A stretch of DNA of 17,948 nucleotides from Ignavibacteriales bacterium (GTDB lineage: Bacteria; Bacteroidota; Ignavibacteria; Ignavibacteriales; Ignavibacteriaceae), in the NCBI GenBank assembly GCA_016709155.1, contig JADJEI010000008.1:1-17948 (forward strand). Reading direction: 5' to 3'. Under the pieces are notes generated by a model, which made no database searches, was not told where the DNA came from, and worked only from the letters and a program-made list of their open reading frames with translations. The first letter of the stretch is position 1; each line of letters starts with the position of its first letter. Of this stretch, positions 1-7,706 are shown one piece after another. A program made the position numbers and the translations under genes.

Positions 1-138
1 AAGATACTCAAACAAGGAAAATGATTTTGTACAATAAAAATACCCTATGGCTAAATATTTGGAGGAAGATTGAGATTTGATATTTTTGATTAATTTAGAA
101 TTAAACTTTGTAAACAATTGCATTTTTAAAATAAGTAT

Positions 139-393
139 ATGGCACAGTATATTAACGTAGTTCCGGAAGTACTTAAATCAATAAGACTATCTATTGGAAT
201 GGATCTCGCCAAGATTTCAAAAAAGACTAAAATTCCACTTGATGATTTAAAAAGCTTTGAGTCAACGACAGGGAAAAAACCTTCACTTAGTGAGCTAAGT
301 TTACTTGCAAAAGCTTATAACAAACCATTAGCTGCATTACTCCTTTATAAACCAATCAAAAAGCCATTACAAAAAGATAGAAAGAACTGTTAA
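139..393 (+). CDS. Xre-family HTH segment of a frameshifted Xre-ImmA/IrrE protein (antitoxin-like)
   Basis: The 84-residue reading frame opens with an Xre/Cro-like helix-turn-helix: residues about 10-55 read as IRLSIGMDLAKISKKTKIP then a second helix block ending KPSLSELSLLAKAYNKPLA, the usual layout of HTH domains that precede ImmA/IrrE peptidases. The frame stops at a TAA, but the next ~90 bases still encode the linker of the same family if read across three single-base shifts (segments like TVNSEQVGIFDLKTK and VVKRTRALSQ). It is therefore the N-terminal third of the gene that continues to 1239, not a free small regulator. The domain would bind the operator of its own operon. Sure of the HTH assignment; unsure whether the break is biological or a sequencing artefact. 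Confidence 0.8.
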   Translation: MAQYINVVPEVLKSIRLSIGMDLAKISKKTKIPLDDLKSFESTTGKKPSLSELSLLAKAYNKPLAALLLYKPIKKPLQKDRKNC

Positions 394-1239
394 CTCAGAA
401 CAGGTTGGGATCTTTGACTTGAAAACTAAAGGTTGTTAAACGTACAAGAGCACTCTCACAGACTCTTTACTTCAACTAAAAGAGAACTGGGAATGAAAAT
501 TGTAAGGTTTTCGGATGATGCAGGCCTAAATGATGATCCTGTAAAAGCAGCAAATCATTTCAGAAAAAAATGGGAACTGGATGAAATAAAGGAATTACCC
601 AATAATGATGCTGCTTTAGAAGGATTAATAGAAAAAGTTGAAGATCTCAGTATTGCTGTTTTCCAATTACCACTTACAAAAGATAACCTAAGAGGATTCT
701 CAATTATTGATGAAGAGATTCCAATAATTGTAATTAAAAGAGGTGGAGACCCAGCTACAGCAAAAATCTTCACACTATTTCACGAAGTTGGACACCTCCT
801 ATTAAATGAGGCTGGTATTTGTGATGTAGGTTTCGGTAATCAACAAAAAATTGAGAAGTGGTGTAATGCTTTTGCATCCGAAATCCTCGTTCCCAAAAAA
901 TGAATTATTACGAAATGTTATTGTTAAAAAATATATAAGTGTTGGTAATAAAGAATGGTTAAGTAAAGATTTAGTTGAAATTGAGGGAAGAAGAGTTTTA
1001 TGTAAAAACTGTACTATGAAGACAAATTGAATTCGTGGAATAAACCACCCTTTGGTAGGGCTAAAGAACCGGAGGGAAGAAATATTCCTAAAGAAATAGT
1101 AAAAGAAAGAGGTAGAACATTTATAAGTTTAGCATTTGATGCTTATAAACAGAATAGAATTAATATCAAGGAATTATCTGATTACCTTGGTGCTAAACTG
1201 AATTACATACCTAAAATCCGCGAACATTTGTATGGCTAA
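394..1239 (+). pseudogene. ImmA/IrrE-type metallopeptidase part of the same gene, frameshifted
   Basis: This part carries the zinc metallopeptidase core. The longest open segment (433-903) ends with ...AKIFTLFHEVGHLLLNE, where HEVGH is the HExxH zinc-binding motif, followed by EKWCNAFASEILVPKK, which supplies the downstream Glu and the family's conserved 'N-x-FA-x-E-x-L-x-P' strip. At a six-A run (895-900) the frame breaks; reading one base over continues NELLRNVIVKKYISVGNKEWL. A further shift near 990-1010 leads into LYYEDKLNSWNKPPFG... and the C-terminus at 1237-1239. The apparent TTG starts at 433 and 1027 are artefacts of the shifts. In related loci the Xre-ImmA protein acts as antitoxin or repressor, and the peptidase may cleave regulators; that role here is inferred from the adjacent PIN gene. 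Confidence 0.75.
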
Positions 1240-1242
1240 TGA

Positions 1243-1776
1243 ATGAGCACAGACTTATTTAATCAAAATATTTACGTTATTGATACAAGCTCACTCATAA
1301 ACCTTCAGGAAAAATTCGATTATAACAATCCAGTATTCAAAGCTATTTGGGAAGAAATTGAAGAATTAATTCTTATTGATAATTTATTGACAATAGATTT
1401 TGTTGAAAAAGAAATTATTGATGATTATCTGGGTAAAAAGGATTTTTTAATAAAATGGATGAAGCGATTTAAGCGGAGAAGAAAATTTGTTAAAAAATCT
1501 GATGAGTCAGTAATTAATGAGGCAATACCGATTATTAATAGTGAATTTAATACCGGCTTTTTTAAGAAAGAAAAAATTGAAAAAGGGAAAGATGAAGCCG
1601 ACCCTTATCTTATAGCTTTCTGTAAATTAAATGGTTACATACTTATTTCTGATGAAAAGAAATTTGTATCAAATAAGATTCCAGAAGTGGCAAAGAAAAA
1701 TGGAGTAAGATGTATTAATCTTTATGAATTTTTTGAAGAACGTGGTTTGAAGATGGTAAGAAAAAATAGCAGTTAG
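1243..1776 (+). CDS. PIN-domain (DUF4411-type) putative ribonuclease toxin
   Basis: The intact 177-residue protein starts with an ATG 3 nt after the stop of the Xre-ImmA gene, so the two are almost certainly co-transcribed. The PIN fold is supported by its spaced acidic residues: YVIDTSSLINL (Asp14) at the N-terminus, DEADPYLIAFC (Glu118, Asp120) and LISDEKK (Asp137, Glu138). PIN proteins are metal-dependent RNases, and DUF4411 members commonly sit beside Xre-ImmA/IrrE proteins, an arrangement read as a type II toxin-antitoxin module. The middle stretch (residues 70-115) is strongly basic (KWMKRFKRRRKF), suitable for RNA contact. No signal peptide or membrane segment is visible. Family assignment is firm; the toxin role is inferred from context. 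Confidence 0.8.
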   Translation: MSTDLFNQNIYVIDTSSLINLQEKFDYNNPVFKAIWEEIEELILIDNLLTIDFVEKEIIDDYLGKKDFLIKWMKRFKRRRKFVKKSDESVINEAIPIINSEFNTGFFKKEKIEKGKDEADPYLIAFCKLNGYILISDEKKFVSNKIPEVAKKNGVRCINLYEFFEERGLKMVRKNSS

Positions 1777-1810
1777 ATTAAGTTATTAATTAGATTTCTA
1801 CGCGGAAAAA

Positions 1811-2282
1811 TTGAAATTCATAAAAAGAATATTTGGAAGAATAAAAAATGCATTATCTCGTAACAAAGAAATCTTAAACAATTATAAAGTTGGATTCTAT
1901 GTTCCCGCAAAGTTCCAACAAACATCATTCTTAAAACCTATGATTGGGCAATTGAGCAAAGAGATAAAGGGTGTGCATTCGTTCTGGTTTTCATTCAAAA
2001 ATAGAAAAAGATGTATTTGATATTTTAGTAAAGGCAGTCAACCAATTATTTTGGTACTTGCAGAGGATTATTCAAACGATGGGATAAAGGAATAATGAAC
2101 TTTATCATTGAAAACCGCTTGTTAGTCGTCGGTCAATTTGCCGATAAAGTAAAAGACCAACTAATGAAACAGGAAAAAAAGAAATAATTTTATCATAGAA
2201 ATTTCGAGACCAAAATATTCTTGGCTATGCAACAAAGGGTGGTAATGTAAGTCAATTAGAAATATGTTTCCAAATAAAATAA
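1811..2282 (+). pseudogene. DprA/SLOG-like Rossmann protein, broken by many frameshifts
   Basis: No single frame is long, but overlapping frames join into one recognisable protein: VGFLCSRKVPTNIILKTYDW (from 1891), AIEQRDKGCAFVL, GFHSKIEKDVFDILVK, KGSQPIILVLA, then GLFKRWDKGIMNFIIENRLL, VVGQFADKVK, PTNETGKK, NNFIIEIS and ILGYATKGGNVSQLE. The 'GFHS-x-IEK' and 'QPIILVLARGL-x-KRW' blocks match small DprA-like proteins of the SLOG superfamily, which bind nucleotides or DNA ends; many have no proven role. At least six single-base shifts occur in about 400 bp, a much higher density than in the neighbouring PIN gene. The protein-level conservation on both sides of each shift is striking. Either a recently broken gene or poor consensus sequence. 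The true start is not determinable. Confidence 0.55.
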
Positions 2283-2309
2283 TTTCATAAATTATTTATA
2301 ACATATTTA

Positions 2310-2327
2310 GTCAATCCTTAAAAACCC
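2310..2327 (+). repeat. Left terminal inverted repeat of the IS5-type remnant
   Basis: GTCAATCCTTAAAAACCC reads 17/18 identical to the reverse complement of the bases at 2688-2705. It lies just upstream of the transposase start region. Confidence 0.85.
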
Positions 2328-2687
2328 CGAACAGATAAGGAAGGGATGAAAAAGATAGGGAAATCACAGATCAGTTTATTCTTTTTATAAAAGACACACT
2401 GGATCAGAAGCATCCATTATTCATATTGGAAGAAGAGCTGGAGCAGAACCAGTGAATCGGCATCTGAAGTCAGATCATAGGATGAAAAAGAAACTTTTAC
2501 AAAGGGTTAGTTGGTGACTCTATAAATGTAATGCTATCTTCAAGCATATAATTTCAAAAGGATGATGAGAAAATGGAGATCATCTTTTTATTATTTTTTT
2601 ATCGTCAGATTAGTTTACTATTATTTCTTTGCTATAGGCAAAGCTAGGCTATTTTCAAGAAAGTTATTTACTCACCAAAAGAAATTT

Positions 2688-2705
2688 GGGTTTTTAAGGG
2701 TTGAC
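2688..2705 (-). repeat. Right terminal inverted repeat of the IS5-type remnant
   Basis: GGGTTTTTAAGGGTTGAC is the partner of the left repeat, with a single mismatch. It also encodes the last residues (LRVD) of the transposase, as often happens at IS5-type right ends. Its outer TTGAC plus the flanking A forms a perfect TTGACA. Confidence 0.85.
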
Positions 2706-2730
2706 ATAATAGAATTGAGACAGTGATAAT
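2701..2730 (+). promoter_or_regulatory. Possible outward sigma70-like promoter at the IS right end
   Basis: TTGACA (2701-2706) spans the IS right terminus, and GATAAT (2725-2730) lies 18 bp downstream. Together they make a hybrid promoter pointing out of the element toward the decayed fragment at 2820. Promoter rules in this lineage are uncertain, so this rests only on resemblance to the general sigma70 consensus. Confidence 0.25.
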
Positions 2731-2819
2731 TCTCCAGTTGATGTTTCTCTAAGCACTGCTTTTAATCGAACTATAATAGAATTGAAAACCAGTTGGCATT
2801 TTGCAGTTTCAAGGTCTGG

Positions 2820-3107
2820 TTAATAAAAACAAAAGCAAACAGCGACACTTTATGGGCAAAAACATTCGGAGGTGTAAATGATGATTATGGCTGGTCTGTA
2901 AACAAAAAACAACTGATAGTGGATTTGTAATTGGTGCTGAGAAAGATGCTGCATCTCAAAAACCTGATGTCTTGATTGTGAAAAGTAGATAAATCCTGGC
3001 AAAAGATTTGGCAGAAATTATGTGGCTCGACGTTGAAAGAAGGAGTATATTCTTTAGACAGACAAATTAGCGACTCTGGAGAAACTTACCTTGTTAGTGC
3101 CTATTGA
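2820..3107 (+). pseudogene. Fragment of an exported beta-propeller-type repeat protein
   Basis: The frame reads LIKTKANSDTLWAKTFGGV then NDDYGWSV and, after a shift, TTDSGFVIGAEKDAASQKPD, VLIVK, KSWQKIWQKLCGSTLKEGVY and SLDRQISDSGETYLVSAY before a stop. The pattern 'DTLW-x-KTFGG-x-x-DDYG-x-S-V-x-x-TxDxGF' is the blade repeat of secreted propeller-like proteins common in Bacteroidetes and Ignavibacteria. No signal peptide precedes it, no T9SS domain follows it, and at least two frameshifts interrupt it, so it is a stranded internal fragment. It starts about 115 bp beyond the IS right end, so the insertion or a linked deletion may have removed its 5' part. The remaining bases from 3108 to the next gene hold no recognisable coding sequence. 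Confidence 0.5.
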
Positions 3108-3295
3108 CTATGATCGGGAAACTTATTAAATTACTTTCAACAAAAGTGTACTGCCCTTTTCTTAATACTTTCTGAACTAAATTGAGTGGTTTCTGTATGC
3201 GGATTATGTTTTTAAAATTGTTAAGCAATAGTAAAATATTACTATCATAAAACGAATATCAGAGGTTTTTTTCAGCTTAATAAAAGGAGACCGTT

Positions 3296-3886
3296 ATGAA
3301 GTTACTGTCATTTGTTCTGGTGATAACACTTTATTCCCTGCCGGGCTATTCCCAATGGGATAAGGTGGGACCTTTCGGAGGATATATTCAGGATTTAGTG
3401 ACTGACAATCAGGGACGGGTACTTGCCTCAACGCCTTTTGGAGGAATCTTCAGAACCTCTGACGGCGGAAAAAACTGGGAACAAGTTTTCGGCGACTATC
3501 TAAATACTGATGTACGTTCGCTCGCGGTTAATCCGGACGGCGATATTTTCGCCGGCACAGATGCTTCCGGTTTATATCGTTCTACTGATGATGGAATAAC
3601 CTGGGAATTACCTACTAATATTTTTTCTTCATCAACGCTGATTGATATTTATATTCAAACGGATGGTGATTTATACGTCGCATCATTTGACGGCATATTT
3701 AAATCCACCGATAATGGAAAGACATTTTCAAATGCAGCCAATGGAATTCCCACGAACGACATCTTTACGCTGGGAGAGTTTGGTGGTTATCTTTTTGCCG
3801 GTACTTATTTCGAGGGAATCTACCGTTCTTCAGATGAAGGTCTGAGCTGGGAACCGGCAAATAACGGATTAATTTTACCGGACTAA
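3296..3886 (+). CDS. N-terminal part of a secreted Asp-box (BNR) repeat protein, T9SS cargo
   Basis: The start ATG follows a clear ribosome-binding site (AAAAGGAGA, 3281-3289). Residues 1-20 (MKLLSFVLVITLYSLPGYSQ) are a typical signal peptide. Asp-box repeats of the form S-x-D-x-G-x-x-W/F follow: TSDGGKNW (residue 54), STDDGITW (96), STDNGKTF and SSDEGLSW, each at the end of a propeller blade, as in sialidase and Ycf48-like folds. The frame stops at 3884-3886 but resumes one base over without loss of pattern, so this is the first 196 residues of the protein ending at 5457. Such proteins are exported and surface-bound; substrate and binding partner cannot be told from sequence. Confidence 0.8.
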   Translation: MKLLSFVLVITLYSLPGYSQWDKVGPFGGYIQDLVTDNQGRVLASTPFGGIFRTSDGGKNWEQVFGDYLNTDVRSLAVNPDGDIFAGTDASGLYRSTDDGITWELPTNIFSSSTLIDIYIQTDGDLYVASFDGIFKSTDNGKTFSNAANGIPTNDIFTLGEFGGYLFAGTYFEGIYRSSDEGLSWEPANNGLILPD

Positions 3887-5457
3887 TAGTAACTTCATTC
3901 GGTTACTTAACCAGTACAGATAAATCTGTATCCTCCGGTTATGCAGTTGCGGGAGATAAATTATATCGCACATACGATTCCGGGGATATTTGGGAATCGC
4001 TTCCTGCATCACAATTAAATTTCACTGATATACATGTAAAATCTGCAGATGTTGTGCTTGCTTCATCATATAACGGAACGATTATTCGTTCGGATGATGG
4101 CGGGAATAATTTTATAGATGTTTTTTCTACAGACGCACCTATTTCTACCCTAACAGAAGATGGTGAAGGCAATACGTTTGCAGGGACCTATGGTCCTGGC
4201 ACTTATGTTTCACAAAACACTCTCGACTGGGTTCTTGAAGTAAATGTTATGACAAACACTTTTACAACATCTTTCGGAAGCAAAACGGAAGGAAGCGTAG
4301 TAAATATCTACACATCTGGCAGACATGGAATACTCGGGAAAACTTCAGACTTCGGTCAAACCTGGCAAGATATTTCGGGAGACCTGCCGTATGGATGGAA
4401 CAATTTAATAGATGCAAACCCGGTTGACGGGAATCTCTACGTTTCGACAACCAATGGTGGGTTCCGTTCAATTGATGAGGGTCTTCATTGGGAAAATATT
4501 GGAATAGCGTTTACAAGCATTGCATTTAATTCTACAGGCGACACATTTCTTGGTAATGGTGCTTATGTTTATAAAGCTGACTTCGGCTCACTAACATTCG
4601 ATGCACATTATGTTGCCCCAATAAATTATATAAACGAAATTGTGGTTGATGATAATGATGATATTTACCTTTCCACAACAGAGCCCATTTCGGGAATCGG
4701 GTTCGGGGTTTATTATTCCAATGATGGTGCTGAAACTTTTAATCCGATAAACACAGGTTTAACAGACCTAAACGTTGTTGCTCTCAAAAATGTAGATATA
4801 TCCGGATTTGAAATTTTTGATTGTGTAAAAATGCTAGTGGCAGTTGCTCAATCGGGCAGTTACTATGTGAAGGATAATAACAACGTATGGAGCGAATTTT
4901 CAGTTGGTCTCGGATTGGGATATGTTTTTACAGACATTGCCAGTCTGAACACCGGCACAAATTTGTTAATAGATGTTGTAAGTGAAACCGGCTTTCACAG
5001 GTTAGATAATAACAATTGCAGCTTCTCCTTTAACAGTGCTCTTTTTAATATTGAATTAACAACAGCCTTTTATTGGCTGCAAATTAGTGGTTCAGGAACA
5101 GGTTACTATGGTACGAATGGCAGCGGGGTTGTTAAGCAGGCACTTGTAACATCTATTGAAAATCAAGTAACTGAGCTGCCACAACAATTCAGATTGGAAC
5201 AGAACTATCCCAATCCATTTAATCCGGAAACAGTAATTAATTACGAGTTGCCGGTAAATGGAAAAGTTATATTAAAGGTCTATGATCTTCTTGGTAGAGA
5301 AGTAGCTGAATTAGTGAATGAAGAAAAATCACCAGGTAGATATGCCATAAAATTTTCCGCCAGCAGCAGAGGAAGTAATCTTTCGAGCGGAGTTTATTAT
5401 TATCAATTGAGAGCCGGAACGTTTATTGGTACAAAGAAGTTTGTGATACTCAAATAA
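3887..5457 (+). CDS. C-terminal part of the Asp-box repeat protein with T9SS sorting domain
   Basis: This frame is open from about 3886 (IVTSFGYLTSTDKSV), well before the first ATG at 4054, showing that the ATG is not the true start. It adds further Asp-box units (YDSGDIW, SDDGGNNF, TSDFGQTW, SIDEGLHW, SNDGAETF), giving about nine blades in total with the first part. The last ~90 residues form a type A T9SS sorting domain: FRLEQNYPNPFNPETVINY, VYDLLGREVAELVNE, SSGVYYYQLRAG and a terminal KKFVILK. In T9SS organisms this domain directs passage through the outer membrane and is then usually cleaved during surface attachment or release. The whole reconstructed product is about 720 residues. A single-base shift near 3884 separates the two parts. 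Confidence 0.85.
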
Positions 5458-5723
5458 ATATTTTAAGAGCATCTCTAAAAGCCTTAATTTGCGTTCTTCA
5501 AGAATCTGGTTTGGCGGCATATACTCGTATTCCGTTGCTTAAAAACTAGTTATTAGTGGAACACTTAAATCTGATGAAAAATGTGAATTGGAAAATAATA
5601 TAAATCCAATTTAGGCTATTCATCCAAATAAGGTAAATTAAATGCAGTATAGAATTAATAACTACGATGTTACATCAATTATATGCAATTATTCTTAACA
5701 ATTTAACAAATGGAGAAACAGTT

Positions 5724-6751
5724 ATGAAAACCATAACGATGCTGTTACTAATTAATATATGTGCAGCTTTTATTCTTTAAAAATCGATGCAAAAACATAT
5801 AAGGAAGGAATTATGCAGATTGCCGATTCCTTAGAAGTATGGTCTAAATATGATTTCGTTCCCGGTGATAAAATAATTTTTCTTGATAATCTTGAATATG
5901 AAAAGCATGGTGAATTTCCTTCTAAATGGGATCTCGTATATGGAAATGTAGAGAATGCAAAGCTCGGTGAAAACAATGTAATTGCCTTCATGAAAAATAA
6001 ATCTGAAATTTCACCGTTAATGAAAACTGCAGAGTATCTGCCGGAAGTTTTTACAATAGAATTTGATATCTATTATCATAACAAAGGAAACGAAGCATAT
6101 TATCTCAATCTTAAAAATCTAAATGTTATAGACATTAGAGCAAGCAAAGTTTCGCTCGGCAAATTTGAAGGTGTGCCGGATATAAGTTCATCTGGTGAAG
6201 GATGGCATCATATCGCTTTATCATTTAATAAAAGAGCATTAAAAGTTTATTTTGATCAGACGAGAGTTTTAAACATTCCTAATTTAGAAAAGAAACCGAC
6301 CTCATTTACTATCTCAGCCCTTAGCCACGGCGTCGCTAAAGGGATTCCTTCAATGATAAAAAATATAAGAGTTGCGGAGGGGGGTGTCGAACTGTATGAT
6401 AAGCTGATTACTGATGGGCGAATTGTTACGAGAGGAATTCATTTTGATGTTGGCAAGGCAACTATAAAACCCGAATCAATGGGAGTAATAAATGAAATTG
6501 TCATGCTGATGAAAGAACACCCGGAAATAAATTTTAACATTGAAGGACATACAGATAGCGATGGTGATGACATTTTTAATCAAACACTATCCGAGAACAG
6601 GGCGAAAGCAGTTAAAGATGTTTTGGTTAGTCTTGGAATTGATTCAGCAAGGCTTAACACAAAGGGATATGGCGAAAGCATACCTCTTAATAATAATTTA
6701 ACCCCCGAAGATAAAGCAAACAACCGGAGGGTTGAGTTTGTTAAAATTTAA
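5724..6751 (+). CDS. OmpA-family peptidoglycan-binding protein with N-terminal jelly-roll-like domain
   Basis: The longest open frame begins at 5759, but an ATG at 5724 behind GGAGA (5712-5716) encodes a short hydrophobic leader (MKTITMLLLINICAAF) in another frame, so a single shift near 5760-5780 probably hides the real start. Residues ~40-215 of the 5759 frame resemble a concanavalin/LamG-like jelly roll (KWDLVYGNVENAKLGENNVI, then EGWHHIALSFNKRALKVYFD). The C-terminal ~110 residues are an OmpA domain: GIHFDVGKATIKPES, then INFNIEGHTDSDGDD, NQTLSENRAKAVKDVLVSLG, LNTKGYGE and NNRRVEFVKI. The invariant Asp and Arg that grip diaminopimelate in OmpA domains appear present (the GHTD block and ENRAKAV). 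It likely anchors an outer-membrane or periplasmic protein to the wall; the function of the front domain is unknown. Confidence 0.8.
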
Positions 6752-6870
6752 TCGGTTACTTTTATAACATTAAACAGAGGTACAATTTGAACATATATCT
6801 TACAGAATTGTGATGAATAGTCAGTCTAAAATCTTAAAGAGCATTATGTATAAATCTACTGCATACTGCT

Positions 6871-6898
6871 TTGCATTTTTTGTTGACATATCTATAAT
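6871..6898 (+). promoter_or_regulatory. Possible sigma70-like promoter upstream of the SBBP-repeat gene
   Basis: TTGCAT (6871-6876) and TATAAT (6893-6898) are 16 bp apart, about 60 bp before the ATG at 6960. A separate TTGACA sits at 6883-6888 but has no good partner at 16-18 bp. Consensus resemblance only, in AT-rich DNA. Confidence 0.25.
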
Positions 6899-6959
6899 TA
6901 GATCAGTTATTTTATCTCAGCGATAGTATCACTCTGAAATAAACCAATAAGGAGCAAAC

Positions 6960-7706
6960 ATGAAAAAAATAATAGTACTTTTAGCAGCATTTATATTTGC
7001 TATAAATACTTTCGGGCAGGTGGTTGAAGAATGGGTTAGCCGTTTCAATGGAGTAAGTAATGCAGTAGATGAGCCAACGGCCATGGCTGTTGATGACTCA
7101 GGGAACGTGTACATAACAGGGAGATCAACAGGTGTGGGTTCAATTGTCAATCCATGGGATATAGTTACAATTAAATATGATTCAAATGGTGTGGAAATAT
7201 GGACTGCGACTTTCGGTAATGACAATAACCAAGAAGAGGCAAATGATATTAAAGTTGACAATGAGGGGAATGTTTATATAACAGGTTACAGTGTTAATGA
7301 TCAACTAAATACAGATCTTCTAACAATCAAATATGATTCAAATGGTGATACTGTTTGGGTAAGAAAAAATAAGGGCCCTGCAAATGAAGGTGGTGTTGCA
7401 ACAGCTATTGCAATTGATACAATTTCAGGAAGAGTATTTGTCACGGGTTCAAGTGGATTTAATAATGACTATACAACTATTGCTTATGAACCGAATGGTG
7501 CACAGTTATGGGTCTCAAGTTATGACGGACCAGGAAACAGTATTGATATTGCTTATGCAATTGTTTATCACTCAGGTGCAGTATTAGTCACAGGAAGCAG
7601 CAGAACAACAACAATGTCTCAAAGCGACGATTATCTTACAATCAAATTATCTGCGGCAACCGGTGATACCATTTGGACAAGAAGATACGATGGTTCTGGA
7701 TTTTGA
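6960..7706 (+). CDS. N-terminal part of a secreted SBBP-repeat beta-propeller protein, T9SS cargo
   Basis: The ATG follows an AAGGAG site 6 nt upstream. Residues 1-19 (MKKIIVLLAAFIFAINTFG) form a signal peptide. Four ~50-residue repeats follow, each built as VDxxGNVYITG...TIKYDSNG...W: VDDSGNVYITGRS, VDNEGNVYITGYS, a degenerate IDTISGRVFVTGSS and HSGAVLVTGSS. These are SBBP-type seven-bladed propeller repeats found in exported proteins. The frame stops at 7704-7706 immediately after a T4 run (7701-7704); one T fewer would continue straight into the next segment (GSGFDEPQSIAID). The break is therefore a one-base homopolymer difference and the two parts are one gene. Confidence 0.8.
   Translation: MKKIIVLLAAFIFAINTFGQVVEEWVSRFNGVSNAVDEPTAMAVDDSGNVYITGRSTGVGSIVNPWDIVTIKYDSNGVEIWTATFGNDNNQEEANDIKVDNEGNVYITGYSVNDQLNTDLLTIKYDSNGDTVWVRKNKGPANEGGVATAIAIDTISGRVFVTGSSGFNNDYTTIAYEPNGAQLWVSSYDGPGNSIDIAYAIVYHSGAVLVTGSSRTTTMSQSDDYLTIKLSAATGDTIWTRRYDGSGF

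Larger units (their letters stand above)
2310..2705 (+). mobile_element. Internally deleted IS5-family element (396 bp) with both terminal inverted repeats
   Basis: The element is bounded by 18-bp inverted repeats matching at 17 of 18 positions. Inside, the left part encodes the start of an IS5-type (DUF772) transposase, with SQISLFF and KDTLDQKHPLFILEEE, closely matching the stub at 9080-9340. It jumps directly to the transposase C-terminus: NRHLKSDHRMKK, then FYKGLVGDSINVML and FKRMMRKWRSSF, ending FGFLRVD within the right repeat. The central roughly 1 kb holding the catalytic DDE residues is missing, so the copy cannot encode transposase and could only move with help from a full-length relative. 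Several frameshifts are present. No clear target-site duplication is visible in the flanks (tta on the left, ata on the right). Confidence 0.8.

Noticed and set aside
4054..5457. An independent gene starting at the ATG at 4054
   Set aside because: The same frame is open and repeat-like for 56 codons upstream, and there is no signal peptide at the ATG; it is the rest of the gene starting at 3296.
5329..5520. Minus-strand reading frame over the end of the Asp-box gene
   Set aside because: It is antisense to the conserved T9SS sorting domain, has no recognisable domain, and is a shadow of the + strand gene. The other minus-strand frames were rejected for the same reason.
5458..5723. Possible small gene or regulatory RNA in the gap before the OmpA gene
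   Set aside because: No coding pattern, strong hairpin or recognisable RNA motif was seen; only AT-rich sequence.
6883..6911. TTGACA at 6883 as the promoter of the SBBP gene
   Set aside because: At 16-18 bp spacing the downstream hexamers are poor, and the TATAAT at 6893 is too close; the TTGCAT/TATAAT pair fits better, though it is still weak.
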